A stretch of DNA of 64,000 nt, taken from the NCBI GenBank assembly GCA_944474755.1, contig OX104113.1, forward strand, positions 54,642,074 through 54,706,073, given 5' to 3'. Every line of letters starts with the position of its first letter. Within the stretch, counting starts at the first letter, position 1. Made by a program: the position numbers and the translations under genes. Shown here in pieces: positions 1 to 13,100 of this stretch. This DNA comes from Limnoperna fortunei. Taxonomy: Eukaryota; Mollusca; Bivalvia; Mytilida; Modiolidae. A model generated the notes under the pieces. The model ran no database searches and was not told the origin of the DNA. It saw nothing but the letters and a program-made list of their open reading frames with translations.

Positions 1-42
1 TAAATGTTTTTTTCTTATTATTATCAAACTTTGTATTGTGTT

Positions 43-924
43 CAGGGTTCAACATTAACTTTTTCATGCAGTTGTCCCATCGGGCAAGTTGAGTAACAAA
101 TTTACTTGTCCGAATCAAAAACATGCTTGTCCGAAAAAAATGTGGAATGTGAAAAACTTCTGAATAGTACTTTTACAAACTAAAAAATTTTCCCAACGTA
201 AGTTGCTGGTGTGCCATGACTGACACCAAACTAAAATGGTTATGGCATTGCCGCATACAAAAGACAAGAGAAAAGAGGGGGGACATTTATTGTTTACGCT
301 TTGCAACCAACGTGTCAAAAGTGCAAAATATCTAATAATTCGGGAAAAGAATAATAACACCAAATACCTTTCATTTCAATTTTTATTCCACACAAAACAT
401 TAAAGGCAAATAGCAGGTTAACACAATCCAGTTGTTTTTTTATTTCTGTTTTCATTCAACAAATTTGATCTTTTGATCACGTACCGCAATACACATCCCT
501 GTCAAAAACAGAAGTCCTAAAATAGATACAGATCGCTCATTGGTTGGTTTAATTATAGCTGTATTCGGTCACGTTGTCATTGCATGATCCGTAGCTGTTA
601 GATAGTAGACTCTAGAGGCACCTCGAACATAGAATTTTTATGATTGGATGATCTAATCTCGAATCGACCAATCGTGCAATAGACGTTCTAAAATTAGATG
701 ATGGAAATTTTTTGTTTAGAAATAGAGGAATAATGATATCGGAATTGATGTGTTTTATTTTAAGCAAATGAATAACACGATTGAAGAAATTTAAATTGTG
801 TCACAGCGACATTAGGCCACATTTTTCACTTGCCCGATCGGACAAGCTTAGCACAACTTTTACTTGTCCGAACTTTCGTTTCACTTGCCCCGGGCAATCG
901 GACAACCGTTAATGTCGAACGCTG
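43..924. mobile_element. hAT-like non-autonomous element (TIR pair)
   Basis: The left end CAGGGTTCAACATTAAC (43-59) is matched inverted by GTTAATGTCGAACGCTG (908-924). Both arms continue with ACTTGTCC and GGGCAAGT words (roughly 70-130 and 820-905). Ends starting CAG(G) are typical of hAT elements. No transposase is visible in the roughly 880 bp. The flanks (TTGTGTT and TTGTTTA) are only weakly alike, so no clear target duplication is seen. It lies in the INTS6 intron that precedes the first visible exon. Confidence 0.6.
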
Positions 925-1101
925 TTGTTTAAAGAAAACAAGTTGTAGTTGTGCTATATGTACATAGTACATGAACAGTGGTGTTACTGGTAGTTCAGCA
1001 TTTTAAAAATTATTGAAGTTTCTTATCCAGTGCAGCATTTTCTTTTATTTATTGTCTAGTTAATTATTTAGTTCTTACAAGAAATTTTACTTCATTTGTA
1101 G

Positions 1102-1181
1102 GCAAAAATGGAAATGGATAGATTAATAGCTGGTATTGGTCAAAAAGTACAAATTAATGAAGGAATCAAAGTTGAACCAAG
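1102..1181 (+). CDS. INTS6: INTS6 exon a (first visible)
   Basis: Acceptor TTCATTTGTAG, donor GTAAAT. Only one of the three frames is open: AKMEMDRLIAGIG and onward to VEPR. It ends two bases into a codon, which the next exon completes as Arg. The Met codons here are internal, so this is not the gene start. Confidence 0.8.
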
Positions 1182-4100
1182 GTAAATGTTATTTTAGTGC
1201 TGTTTTTATAGATGAAATGTACTGATTTTACTATTTTAAAATGATCATGAGAAAGCCTATTGGAAAGGAGAACAATCATCTTTCAACACTTAAGTTTGTA
1301 TTTTATTGAGCAAATAAAGTGCTCCTGTTAAGGGGATCATACGTGCCCATTTAGTTCTAACAATGGTAGTTCACATTTCTTTTCAGAGGAAGGTTCTTTT
1401 GCTAATAAATATGTTTTTCATTTGTTATGTTATCAGATTTATTTTACCTCTGCAAACTTGTTTGGGGGGTATATAGGAATCACCCTGTCTGTCTGTCTGT
1501 CCACATCCCTTGTAAGCGAAACTTCTCCTAAACCACCTGATGAAATTTAATGAAACTTAGCATAAAGGAAGTAAATTATATGTAGATGTGCATGAAGGAT
1601 TTTTATTGACCTTGTATATCATTAAGGGGAGATAATTGGACTTGAAAGCAAAGTGGGGGTATCTCTTTGTGAGCATTCTCACAGTCCACACTTGTTCATT
1701 TTAAGTACACATATTTGTAGTATGAATTACACTGGTAATGAAAACAAAAAAATGCAGAATTCAATGTCTTGCTTCAATGGAGTGTTTTTAAACTACATCC
1801 AACCCAGATGTTAGTGTATGGAAAAGTAAATTTCTACCATGATTACACAAGTTTAACCAGTTTTTTGGAAAATTTGAAAAATATGACTGATAGCATTAAT
1901 CTTCTGAAAAAACAATTGCTTACAGAAAACAGCTTTGCAAATAAAAACACATTGTCATACTTAACAATTAGTACACACTGTGTTCTAAAAAGTATATGAT
2001 CAATTAGTTAAATGTTGAGCATTTTCTATATACCACCATAGAAAGTTAAGGAACATTTACCTTTTCAGTGTTGGTATACAGGTACAGCAGTGTGAGACCT
2101 TTTTATTGCCAAATTCTGTAGAGTTGTGCTAAATATTTCACAGTTTAGAAAAGGGGGTTGGGGGGGGGGGGGGTGTTCACAATATGTACCATGCGGGACA
2201 TTCACATAAGTGTCACAGAAACACATTTGTTCTGGTTTTTTTTTCAGAACAAAAACATCCGTGCTGCAAAGGAAAGACTTTAATCAGTTGTTACAGAACT
2301 TTGGGGATAATATGCAGAGTTTAAAACAAGAATTAACAGAATACAATACATTCACAGTTGGCATACCAGACAAAGATATCAAACCACAAATGTACAAGTA
2401 AGATAATCTTCTCTTCTAAATTACTATAAATATGTTTTGGGAATTGAGATTTTAGCTTACCTTAGCATATTTTAGTTTCTATAAACCCAACTAGGTAATT
2501 AAAATTATATTTGGTCACTTCTCAATGTTTATTGAATGTTCCTCTGCAGGTTTGTTTTTTATTATGATTAGAAATTGAAAATGGTCATCACCACTTGATT
2601 AAGATTAAATGTTCTGTCTTCTCAGTAACAGCTAAGCTAATTAAAGCTATATTGTTTAATAATCTCCTAGAAAGTATTTTTAATTCCTATCCACAATCGA
2701 ACATGGCTTCCACCTCGGCACCATTCAGCAACATTAACATTATCTTTCTCTACAAAGTTCATTTGTAAATCACAAATTAAAAATTGCTGCAACTGAAGGA
2801 CATGATAATGCCCCAGCATCATTTTCTATTTCTAGCTGGATGTGCCACAGAGATAAGTTGGATGTGTTTACATTATGCACATGCAAGCATTTAATTTTAT
2901 GTATCTGTTATTATCTCTTAGAAATCCATGAAAGTTTCTACAATGTTCACAATAGAAATATCTACACAATGATACATTTTTCACTTTATAATGATCAATA
3001 ATTAGTTCTTTAGCTTCTTGTAAAGATTGTCCAGATTGAAGCCAGTTAACTGCATCATCACTGAAAATTGCATTCAAATTTGTTTGCAATTGTTAAACCC
3101 CCCACCCCCACGCTGTTCGACAGAATCCGTTTTATAACCAGCAAAATCAAATCAGCCACTTTATTTATACAAAAAGTGGCAAGTTCGCCTTGTCCGCTGT
3201 CTAACTCAAACAGTTGTCCGATCTTCATGAAACTTGGGGAAAATGTTTATGGGCATAATATCACAGGCAAGTTCGATAACCAACTGAATCGCTTCAGCCA
3301 CTTCAGACTTATGGCCCTTTAATTATAAAAAAATTTCAAAATCACCTTTGTAAGCTCTCAAACAGTTGTTGTCCGATCTTCATGAAAACATGTAAATTTG
3401 ATGGTTATCAAGTAAATTATGATTAAAATGCCCTGTAACTTTACTATTAATGTGGCTGGTTATCAAATCCATGATAGTAGTACATGGTTCCTAAGATATA
3501 ATTGACACCTCTGCAATTATCCCATACTTCTTTTGTATTCAATTGGCTGATTATCAAATTCATTTTGGTTATTGGATTCCAGCAACTTAATACATGTACA
3601 CACCTCTCTGTCAAACTTTTCAACCATTTACTAAAATTTTCGAAAGTTGTATTTTATGGCACTTTGGCTGGCACTTGCTAAATTTTAAAGTAAATACTTA
3701 CAGAAAAAAGCAATTAAATGAAATGTTTTTAAGCATTGTGAATTTTCAATTTATTGTTTAAATTCAGGTAAAGTTATAAAAATTTATTTTGTAGAAATCC
3801 TTATGATATTCCAAGAAGCAGTTTATTAGATCAGATAGCAAGAATGAGAACAAACTATTTACAGAAGTCCTATGGGACAACAAAATTAATTGATGAAGGT
3901 ATAGTACAGTTACAAATAGGTAAATCACTCCTTTCTATAAATTCATAAAGGCATAAAATTTTCCAACATCAAAATTGGTATGGGCCCATCAAACACCTTT
4001 GCACTGCTTTTGCTAGTCAACGTGGATTAAAAAAATCAATATTTCTCTTCCATTACAGTAAAAATTGTCTGTTTTCTTTCTTTTTTGAATCTCATTTGAG

Positions 4101-7100
4101 AAGAAGGGCACAGATTATACATAATAAATATTTGTATTTTTTTGTTTCGTCGCTGGAGGCGAGACATATGTATGGGAATCCGGTGGCGGCGGCGTAAACA
4201 CTTGACATCTTGCTTAATATATTTGTAAGCCCAAGCCCTAGGTCCATCAAATTTGGTAAAGAGGTAGCTTATGATGAGTACTTGCCAGTCAGTCACCTGA
4301 CCTTGACCTCAATTTCACAGTCCAGCGACAACGTTAAAGTTTTTGGGTTATGGCAGTTCCTCTGTAACTATGCATGGTAGGATGACAATATTTGGTGTAT
4401 AGGTTGCTGATGACTGTCTGGTAGGGGTCACCTGACCTTGACCTCAATTTCATGGTCAAGTGACTATGTTCAAGTTTTTGGGTTACGACAGTTCCTCTGT
4501 AACCACGCATGGTAGGATGACAATATTTGGAATATAGGTTGCTGATGACTAGTACATGACTGTCTGGTAGGTGTCACCTGACCTTGACCTCAATTTCACG
4601 GTCCACCAACTATGTTAAAGTTTTTGGGTTACGACTGTTCCTCTGTAACTATGCATGGTAGGATGACAATATTTGGTGTATAGGTTGCTGATGACTAGTA
4701 CTTGACTTTCTGGTAGGTGTCACCTGATCTTGACCTCAATTTCACGGTCCAGCGACTACGTTAAAGTTTTTGGGTTACAACAGTTCCTCTGTAACTACAC
4801 ATGGTAGGATGACTATATTTAGTGTATAGGTTGCTGATGACTAGTACATGACTGTCTGGTAGGTGTCACCTGACCTTGACCTCAATTTCACGGTCAAGCG
4901 ACTATGTTAAAGTTTTTTGGGTTACGGCTGTTCCCCTGTAACCATGCATGTTAGGATGACAATATTTGTTATATAAGTTGCTGATAAATAGTACATGACT
5001 GTCTGGTAGGTGTCACCTGACCTTGACCTCAATTTCACAGTCCAGCGACTACGTTAAAGTTTTTGTATTAGGACAGTTCCTCTGTAACTATGCATGGTAT
5101 GGTGACAATATTTGGTATACAGGCAGCTGCTCATATTTAATGCTATTTACGTAATGCTTATGACGAAATTTATTTTCGTTACTGATGCTGAATGCAGGCG
5201 AGACATTTTTCTGTGTCCACACTTGTTGTATTAGGACAGTTCCTCTGTAACTATGCATGGTAGGATGACAATATTTGGTATACAGGCCGCTGCTGATATT
5301 TCATGCTATTTACGTAATGCTTATGACGAAATTTATTTTCTTTACTGATGCGGAATGCAGGCGAGACGTTTTTCGGTGTCCACACTTGTATTCAGTATAA
5401 ATAAAAATATAAAGAGATCATGCAGTTTTTATCTGTTGAAAATGTGTAATGATAATAGAACAATTCCAAGTCTTCTTAACTGTGAATGTTTCTCTTCCTG
5501 TTTCATCATTATCATTGTTTTAATCACTTTTATTGTCTACTAGGTTCCAATTCGTAGTTTATTAAGGTTACTTTTAGTTTGGAAAAATCCAGGTTTTTCT
5601 ATGTTTCCAGTTTCCCAGATTTTTCTCTGTTTCCAGTTTTCCAAGTTTTTATCGTTTATTGTAAATTTTGATTTATGATTATAATGGTATATTGTACTAT
5701 TATCTCCTTGTTGAATATTTCAGTCTTCTTGTACCAAACCCGATTTCTGTAATGCCAAAATCAAGCTGATCTACAATAGACTACTTGTTTCTGCCTTTAA
5801 TCCAGCTTAAAAAATCTTTCTTCTATGGACCAGAAGACATTTTGTCTACAGGTTGTTGAACTGTTTTGGAACTGGGTTTACGATAATAAAATCAAATCTC
5901 ATTCTATTCGAGACTTCCAAAATAAACATCTGGTCAGTGAAAATGGTTGTTCGTAAGGGGAATTCACATTGTTGTGTCAAGAAAACGTGTTCGCTGATCA
6001 TGTTTGAGGGGTGGTTGTTCGAGAGATGTAATTTTACATTAGAAACACTTAATGCATCAGGGTTTTGGCCGGATAAAGCGGGTGGTCGCTGGCGAGGGGA
6101 TCATATAAGAAGGGGACTTCTGTATGTAACTTTGGAATCTAAGGAGTTTTTTTCCACCTGTATAATTTTGGTTCTAGCGATCACCATTTGGTTGTGATCT
6201 GTTGTTTGCATATTTATAATAATACAATCCATTTCCAATTTTCAATGAAAAAAGTTATGGAGGTTAAAAATTGCTTTTTTAGCTCACCTGACCCGAAGGG
6301 TCATGTGAGCTATTGCCATCACTTGGCGTCCGTCGTCGTCCGTCGTCGTCGTCGTCGTTAACTTTTCTTCAAAAATCTTCTCCTCCAAAACCACTGAAGG
6401 GATTGCTTTGAAACTTTGCATACATTATCAGTAAAATGCCCTCTACCAAGTTTGCCCAAATCATGGCCTCAGACCAACCAACATGGCCACCATGGCTAAA
6501 AATAGAACAGAGGGGTCAAAATACAGTTTTTTGCTTATAGTTCAAACAGTATAACAGATACAGGAAAACCGAAGCGACCTTCCTTCTTCAGCATCTAAAG
6601 CTCTACAAAACACTCCATTGGGTCAAAGTTGTATGATGACTCCTTGTAGGAGTTATTGCCCTTTAATTGTCAAAATTGATGATTTTTGCCATTTTTGCCT
6701 CAAAATCTTGAAAATTATTAGAACTAGAGAAAAAGTTAGCATTGCTTAATTGTTCTGCTCTATGAGGGCTACAAAAATGACTTAAGGGTCAAGATTGTCT
6801 GATTAACCGTTTAAGAGTTATTCCCCTTGAACTGTTTTTTTTAATCGGTTTTAATTGATTTTTTAAAATCTTCTCCTCTGAAACAACTGAAAGTACTGCT
6901 TTGAAACTTTGTACACATCATCTGTCAAATGTCCTCAACCAAGTTTGCACCTACCATGGCTGCAGATTAACCAACATGGCCACCATGGCTAAAAATAGGA
7001 TGGGGGGGGGGGGGGGGGTCGGTAAAATACAGTTTTTGGCTTATATTTAAAAAAGTGTAACAGATACAGGAAAACCGAAGAGACATGCCTTCATCTGCAT

Positions 7101-10100
7101 CAAAAGCTCTACGAAACACTCCATTGGGTTGAAGTTGTATGATGACTCCTTATAGGAGTTATTGCCCTTTAATTGTCGAAATTGATTATTTTTGACATTT
7201 TTGCCTCAAAATCTGGAAAATTATTAGAACTAGAGAAAAAGTTAGCATTGCTTAATTGTTCTGCTCTATGAGGGCTACAAAAATGACTATAGGGTCAAGA
7301 TTGTCTGATGAACCGTTTAAGAGTTATTCCCCTTGAACTGTGTTTTTTAATCGGTTTTAATTGATTTTTTAAAATCTTCTCCTCTGAAACAACTGAAAGT
7401 ACTGCTTTGAAACTTTGTACACATCATCTGTCAAATGTCCTCAAGCAAGTTTGCACTTTGCACCTACCATGGCTGCAGATTAACCAACATGGCCACCATG
7501 GCTAAAAAATAGGATTGGGGGGGGGGGGAGCGGTAAAATACAGTTTTTGTCTTATATTTAAAAAGTGTAACAGATACAGGAAAACCGAAGAGACATGCCT
7601 TCATCTGCATCAAAAGCTCTACGAAACACTCCATTGGGTTGAAGTTGTATGATGACTCCTTATAGGAGTTATTGCCCTTTAATTGTCGAAATTGATTATT
7701 TTTGACATTTTTACCTCAAAATCTTGAAAATTATTTGAACTAGAGAAAAAGTTAGCATTGCTCAATTGTTCTGCTCTATGAGGGCTACAAAAATGACTTA
7801 AGGGTCAAGATTGTCTGATGAACAGTTTAGGAATTATTCTCCTTGAACATTTTTTTAATCAATTTTACTTGATTTTAAAAAATCTTCTCCTCTAAACCAA
7901 TGAAAGGACTGCTTTGAAACATTGCACACATCATCTTTAGGATGTCCTCTACCAAAATTGGTGCAAATCATGACACCTGACTACCTACATAGCTACATTG
8001 GATTAAAATAGAAAAAATGAAAAAAGGGGGGGGGGGGGGTTTGAGAGAGTTTTCGACTGATAGTTAAAAAAGTATAACAGGTACAGCAAATTTGAAGTGA
8101 ACCTCCCTTCTCCCTCTAACCATCAAAAGATCTCCTTATAGGAGTTATTTCCCTTAAAAGGTCAAAATTAATGATTTTTGCTAGAAGTGTTGGGCATTCC
8201 TTATAGCAAAGAAAAGCTGGATAAAAAAGGTTTGTTTGGTTTCAGGTTCAGGTGAGCGGATACAGGCTCCTGGGAGCCTCTAGTTTGCTTTATAGTTCAA
8301 AATAGTATAACAGATTCAGAAACCGAAGAGACCTGCTTCTTCAGCATCTAAAGCTCTACAAACACTCCATTGGGTCAAAGTTGTATGATGACTCTTGTAG
8401 GAGTTATTGCCCTTTAATTGTCAAAATTGATGATTTTTGCCGTTTTTGCCTCAAAATCTTGAAAATTATTAGAACTAGAGAAAAAGTTAGCATTGCTTAA
8501 TTGTTCTGCTCTATGAGGGCTACAAAAATGACTTAGGGTCAAGATTGTCTGATTACCGTTTAAGAGTTATTCCCCTTGAACTGTTTTTTTTATCGGTTTT
8601 AATTGATTTTTAAAAATCTTCTCCTCTGAAACAACTGAAAGTACTGCTTTGAAACTTTGTACACATCATCTGTCAAATGTCCTCAACCAAGTTGCACCAA
8701 CCATGGCTGCAGATTAACCAACCTGGCCACCATGGCTAAAAATTGGATGGGGGGGGGGGGTCGGTAAAATACAGTTTTTGGCTTATATTTAAAAAAGTGT
8801 AACAGATACAGGAAAACCGAAGAGACGTGCCTTCATCTGCATCAAAAGCTCTACGAAATACTCCATTGGGTTGAAGTTGTATGATGACTCCTTATAGGAG
8901 TTATTGCCCTTTAATTGTCGAAATTGTTGATTTTAGCCATTTTTGCCTCAAAATCTTGAAAATTATTAAAACTAGAGAAAAAGTTAGCATTGCTTAATTG
9001 TTCTGCTCTATGAGGGCTACAAAATTGCCTTTAGGGTCAAGATTGTCTGATTAACCGTTTAAGAGTTATTCCCCTTGAACTGTTTATTTTAATCGGTTTT
9101 AATTTTTTTTTTTAAATCTTCTCCTCTGAAACCACTGAAAGTACTGCTTTGAAACTTTGTACACATCATCCGTCAAATGTCCTTAACCAAGTTTGCACCA
9201 ACCATGGCTGCAGATTAACCAACATGGCCGCCATTGCTAAATAGAATGGGGGGGGGGGGTAAAATACAGTTTTTGGCTTATAGTTCAAAAAGTATAACAG
9301 ATACAGGAAAACCGAATGACATGCCTTCATCGGCATCAAAAGCTCTACGAAACACTCCATTGGGTTGAAGTTGTATGAGGACTCCTTATAGGAGTTATTG
9401 CCCTTTAATTGTCAAAATTGATTATTTTTGACATTTTTGCCTTAAAATCTTGAAAATTATTTGAACTAGAGAAAAAGTTAGTATTGCTTAATTGTTCTGC
9501 TCTATGAGGGCTACAAAAATGACTTAGTGTCAAGATTGTCTGATGAACCGTTTAGGAATTATTCTCCTTGAACATTTTTTTAATCAATTTTAATTGATTT
9601 TAAAAAATCTTCTCCTCTTTAACCCATTAAAGGACTGCTTTGAAACATTGCACACATCATCTTTAGGACATCCTCTACCAAAATTGTGCAAATCATGACA
9701 CCTGACTACCTATATAGCTACGTTAGCTTAAAATAGAAAATGGGGGGGGGGGGGGGGGGGGGGAGTCAAGAGAGTTTTCGACTGATAGTTAAAAAAGTAT
9801 AACAGGTACAGCAAATTTGAAGTGAACCTCCCTTCTCCCTCTAAGCATCAAAAGCTCCTCCTTATAGGAATTATTTCCCTTAAAAGGTCAACATTAATGA
9901 CTTTTGCAGAAGTGTTGGGCAATTCCTTATAGCGAAGAAAAGCTGGATAGAAAAGGGTTGTTTGGTTTCAGGTTCAGGTGAGCGATACAGGCTCCTGGGA
10001 GCCTCTAGTTTATATTAATTATATCCATATACAAAAATATTTTCTGCTGTACCATCTTTTGGTAGTACAATGAGCATTTCTGTATTATGCCCACCTAATT

Positions 10101-13100
10101 TTCTGCATTAAGAATCTTGAAAAAAATCTAGTTCATATGTATAACACACACGGACTTGAAAATGTTACTTTGTCAAAAGGATGTTCTCAAAAATAAGACT
10201 ATTTCCTTTAAACCTCTATACTGAAAGGTTTAAAATATTATTATTAAACAAAAATTAACAAATTTGGTAACATTCAATTGAATAAAATAAAAGAATTATT
10301 GTTTTCCTTACTAATAGAAAGATTTTAAAGATTTTTGCAGTTTTGTTTTGTGTGTACATACCTGTATAACAATGCGGTCAGCTTTGTCATGAATCTAAAT
10401 GCTGGACATAAAATAACAATCCATCAATCAATAAAATGATTATACATAATCAAATGTTTGTATATGCTGGCAAGAAAAGTGATGGAAAAAACAAGTTCTA
10501 AGTACTTACTTGTATGTTTTATGCACACATGGATTTAAAAATATGTTCTAGAAGAATAAATATGTGCATTATACACACCAAAAAACAGTACACATTAAAA
10601 TGCAAATGGCATAGTAAATAGCCTGTTTTTTGCTTATCAAAGTTTTGATTCAAGCAGACTTTGTGAAAGATTTGCCCCTGGTCATCTGCCTCATATCTTT
10701 GTCAGCCCATCTTTCATTAAGTTACCCTTGAACCTGTGCACTGATGCCAGTTGGAAACTTGAGTTTTGGCATTGTATTTCTTTTGAAGACTATTTGGGTC
10801 TGATGCGATCTACCATCAGAAGTACAGTAAAACCTGTATAAACCGGCTACCTATGGGGCAGAACAATATGGCCGGTTTGGACAGTGGGTCCGTTTGTTGT
10901 GATTAGGAAAATCACCGGAAGTGAAGTTGAAAAAAGGAGGGTGTAAAAGACTACAGACACCTCTGATGCACACTTGTTTTATATGCACAGAATACATGAA
11001 AGAATAAAAAGTATTATATTTAATAAAAGTTATCATGCACACTGATATTTTATTGATATATACGAGAGTAATAATTTCTCAATAGATTACTGGAAATTTG
11101 TCAGGAGTTCCTTGTCTTTTCTCCATTTTGCTTCGCACGATAGTGTTCTCTGTTAGTGATTGCATAAGCAAAAGCAACTACAGGTAACGATAATCTTTAC
11201 TTTTGCAAAGTTTATCATGTATGCTATGTGTCATAGCATATCCTCCGACTTAATTCTTTTCTAGATAGTTTTGGCGACTGAGTGTTACAACTCAAATCAT
11301 CGTCAAATTTTTGCTTTTTTGGTGTGCTCTCCATTTTGACTTTTGAAATGGTTTTGAAAACGATTCACATGTATGTAATACATTGGTAATAGGAATCACT
11401 TTTGAAATTAATGTAAATTATGAAAATAAATTAATGGTTTTGAAACAATTCACCTTTATTTTACGCTTTGGTTCATTAATTAAATACGCCCTCAAGGAGA
11501 CCTTACAAGTCATGTAAATTACCTTGTTTGGATAGCTATCAATTGCTAAAATAAATACATAATACATCTGGTCATGTAAATTGTTCTGTTTAAACAGGTA
11601 AATTTTAATTGAGAAATGTTTATTGGGACTGGACATAAGGGTCGTAATTTGGAATACATGAGGTCCAGTTTATACAGGTTAAATTAATGAAGACTTTAAG
11701 AGGAAAAAATAGGACCTAAATTCTTGACAGGAATCAACAGGGAACCTGTTTATTCAGGGGCCGGTTTTAAAAGATTTTACTATACAATCTAACATGACAG
11801 TAAATCAGTTCTTTGCCTTGCCAGTTGTCTGGACAGTGACAGATTTGGAATCTTTTAGGACAATGGTGGTTTCAGCTGGCATATTGAATGTCAATGGTGT
11901 TTGATCTGCATTTCCTATCAAAGACTGATCATACTTGTGTTATTTTGCTGGATTGGATTTTAAAGGACATGAATATTTCAATTTATCTGTAAAGTCCTTT
12001 TGGGAAACATGAGCCTTCTGCAGATTGAGAGATTGGGTCTTTGAAAGGTGTATGCTCAATCTGCTGAAGCTGCAAATGGCTTGATACATTGAATGTTGTA
12101 AGGTTTAAGGCCTTAATTAAGTTGTGTTTCAGTCATTGATACAGCAATCTTTTTTTTTGCTTTCTGCTGTCTTCAATCCAAGGTAAAAGTGCAGATATCT
12201 GGTTAGTGTACTGCACCACCTCTTTTGGTCATTTTAGTGCATGGCATTGCTTCTTTCTGATCTTTTTTGCTTTCTCCCTTTCTGGATATTTGATTCAATA
12301 ATACTATAATCTGTTCCACAATTACTGTGAGCTTCTGCATAGTTTTTCCTTCACAGTGAACAACTGAATTATTTTTCCTAAAAATTGAAAATGAAAATTA
12401 GTAGGTATGATCAAATTTTAAAATTTGAATAAATTTATAGGCTAGAACAAAATTTTGAGTAAACATCAAACAGTTATCACTTAGGTATTATTGATTTAAA
12501 TTTTATGTATATCACATCTATGAAAATATTTCTGTACAACTGCACTTGGGCATGCCAATAATCAATGTGAAATAAATTATTTCTATTTTCATCTTTATGT
12601 GACATCTATTAACTTTTAGTCTTTAAACACTCATTTATTGTAATCATAAAATATCAAATAATAATCTCCGATCAGATATAACATTCTTATTTTTATTTTT
12701 ATTTACCTTTAATCACAGATCAGACCCACAGCATACCTGTACAACAGATGGGTAATTACCAAGATTACTTGAAAAAACAACCTCCTCCCCTGAGAGAACT
12801 GGAAAACATTCCTGCACGTCTTCATACATTTGGAAATCCATTTAAAGTCAAAGTAAGTGCATGATGAATGAAACTGTCAGTAATTGTAGTTATTGGGAGT
12901 TTGTGTCAATGTGCATGATAAAAAATTACCTTTATTTTCTAGGCATTGGGAAGAAAATGCCCAATGCACATCTTGCAAACTGACAGTAAAATAAAATGTC
13001 ATCAAAGATTCTGTCAGTTTGTAAGTTGTGTGTAGGGCATTTTCTTCAAAATGTCTAGAAAATAAAGATAATTTCACACCCAAGAATATAAGATTAAACA

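Noticed and set aside
5853..6197. 114-codon plus-strand open frame in an INTS6 intron
   Set aside because: No domain, no splice acceptor/donor pair that keeps the INTS6 frame, and no INTS6 homologous segment expected there.
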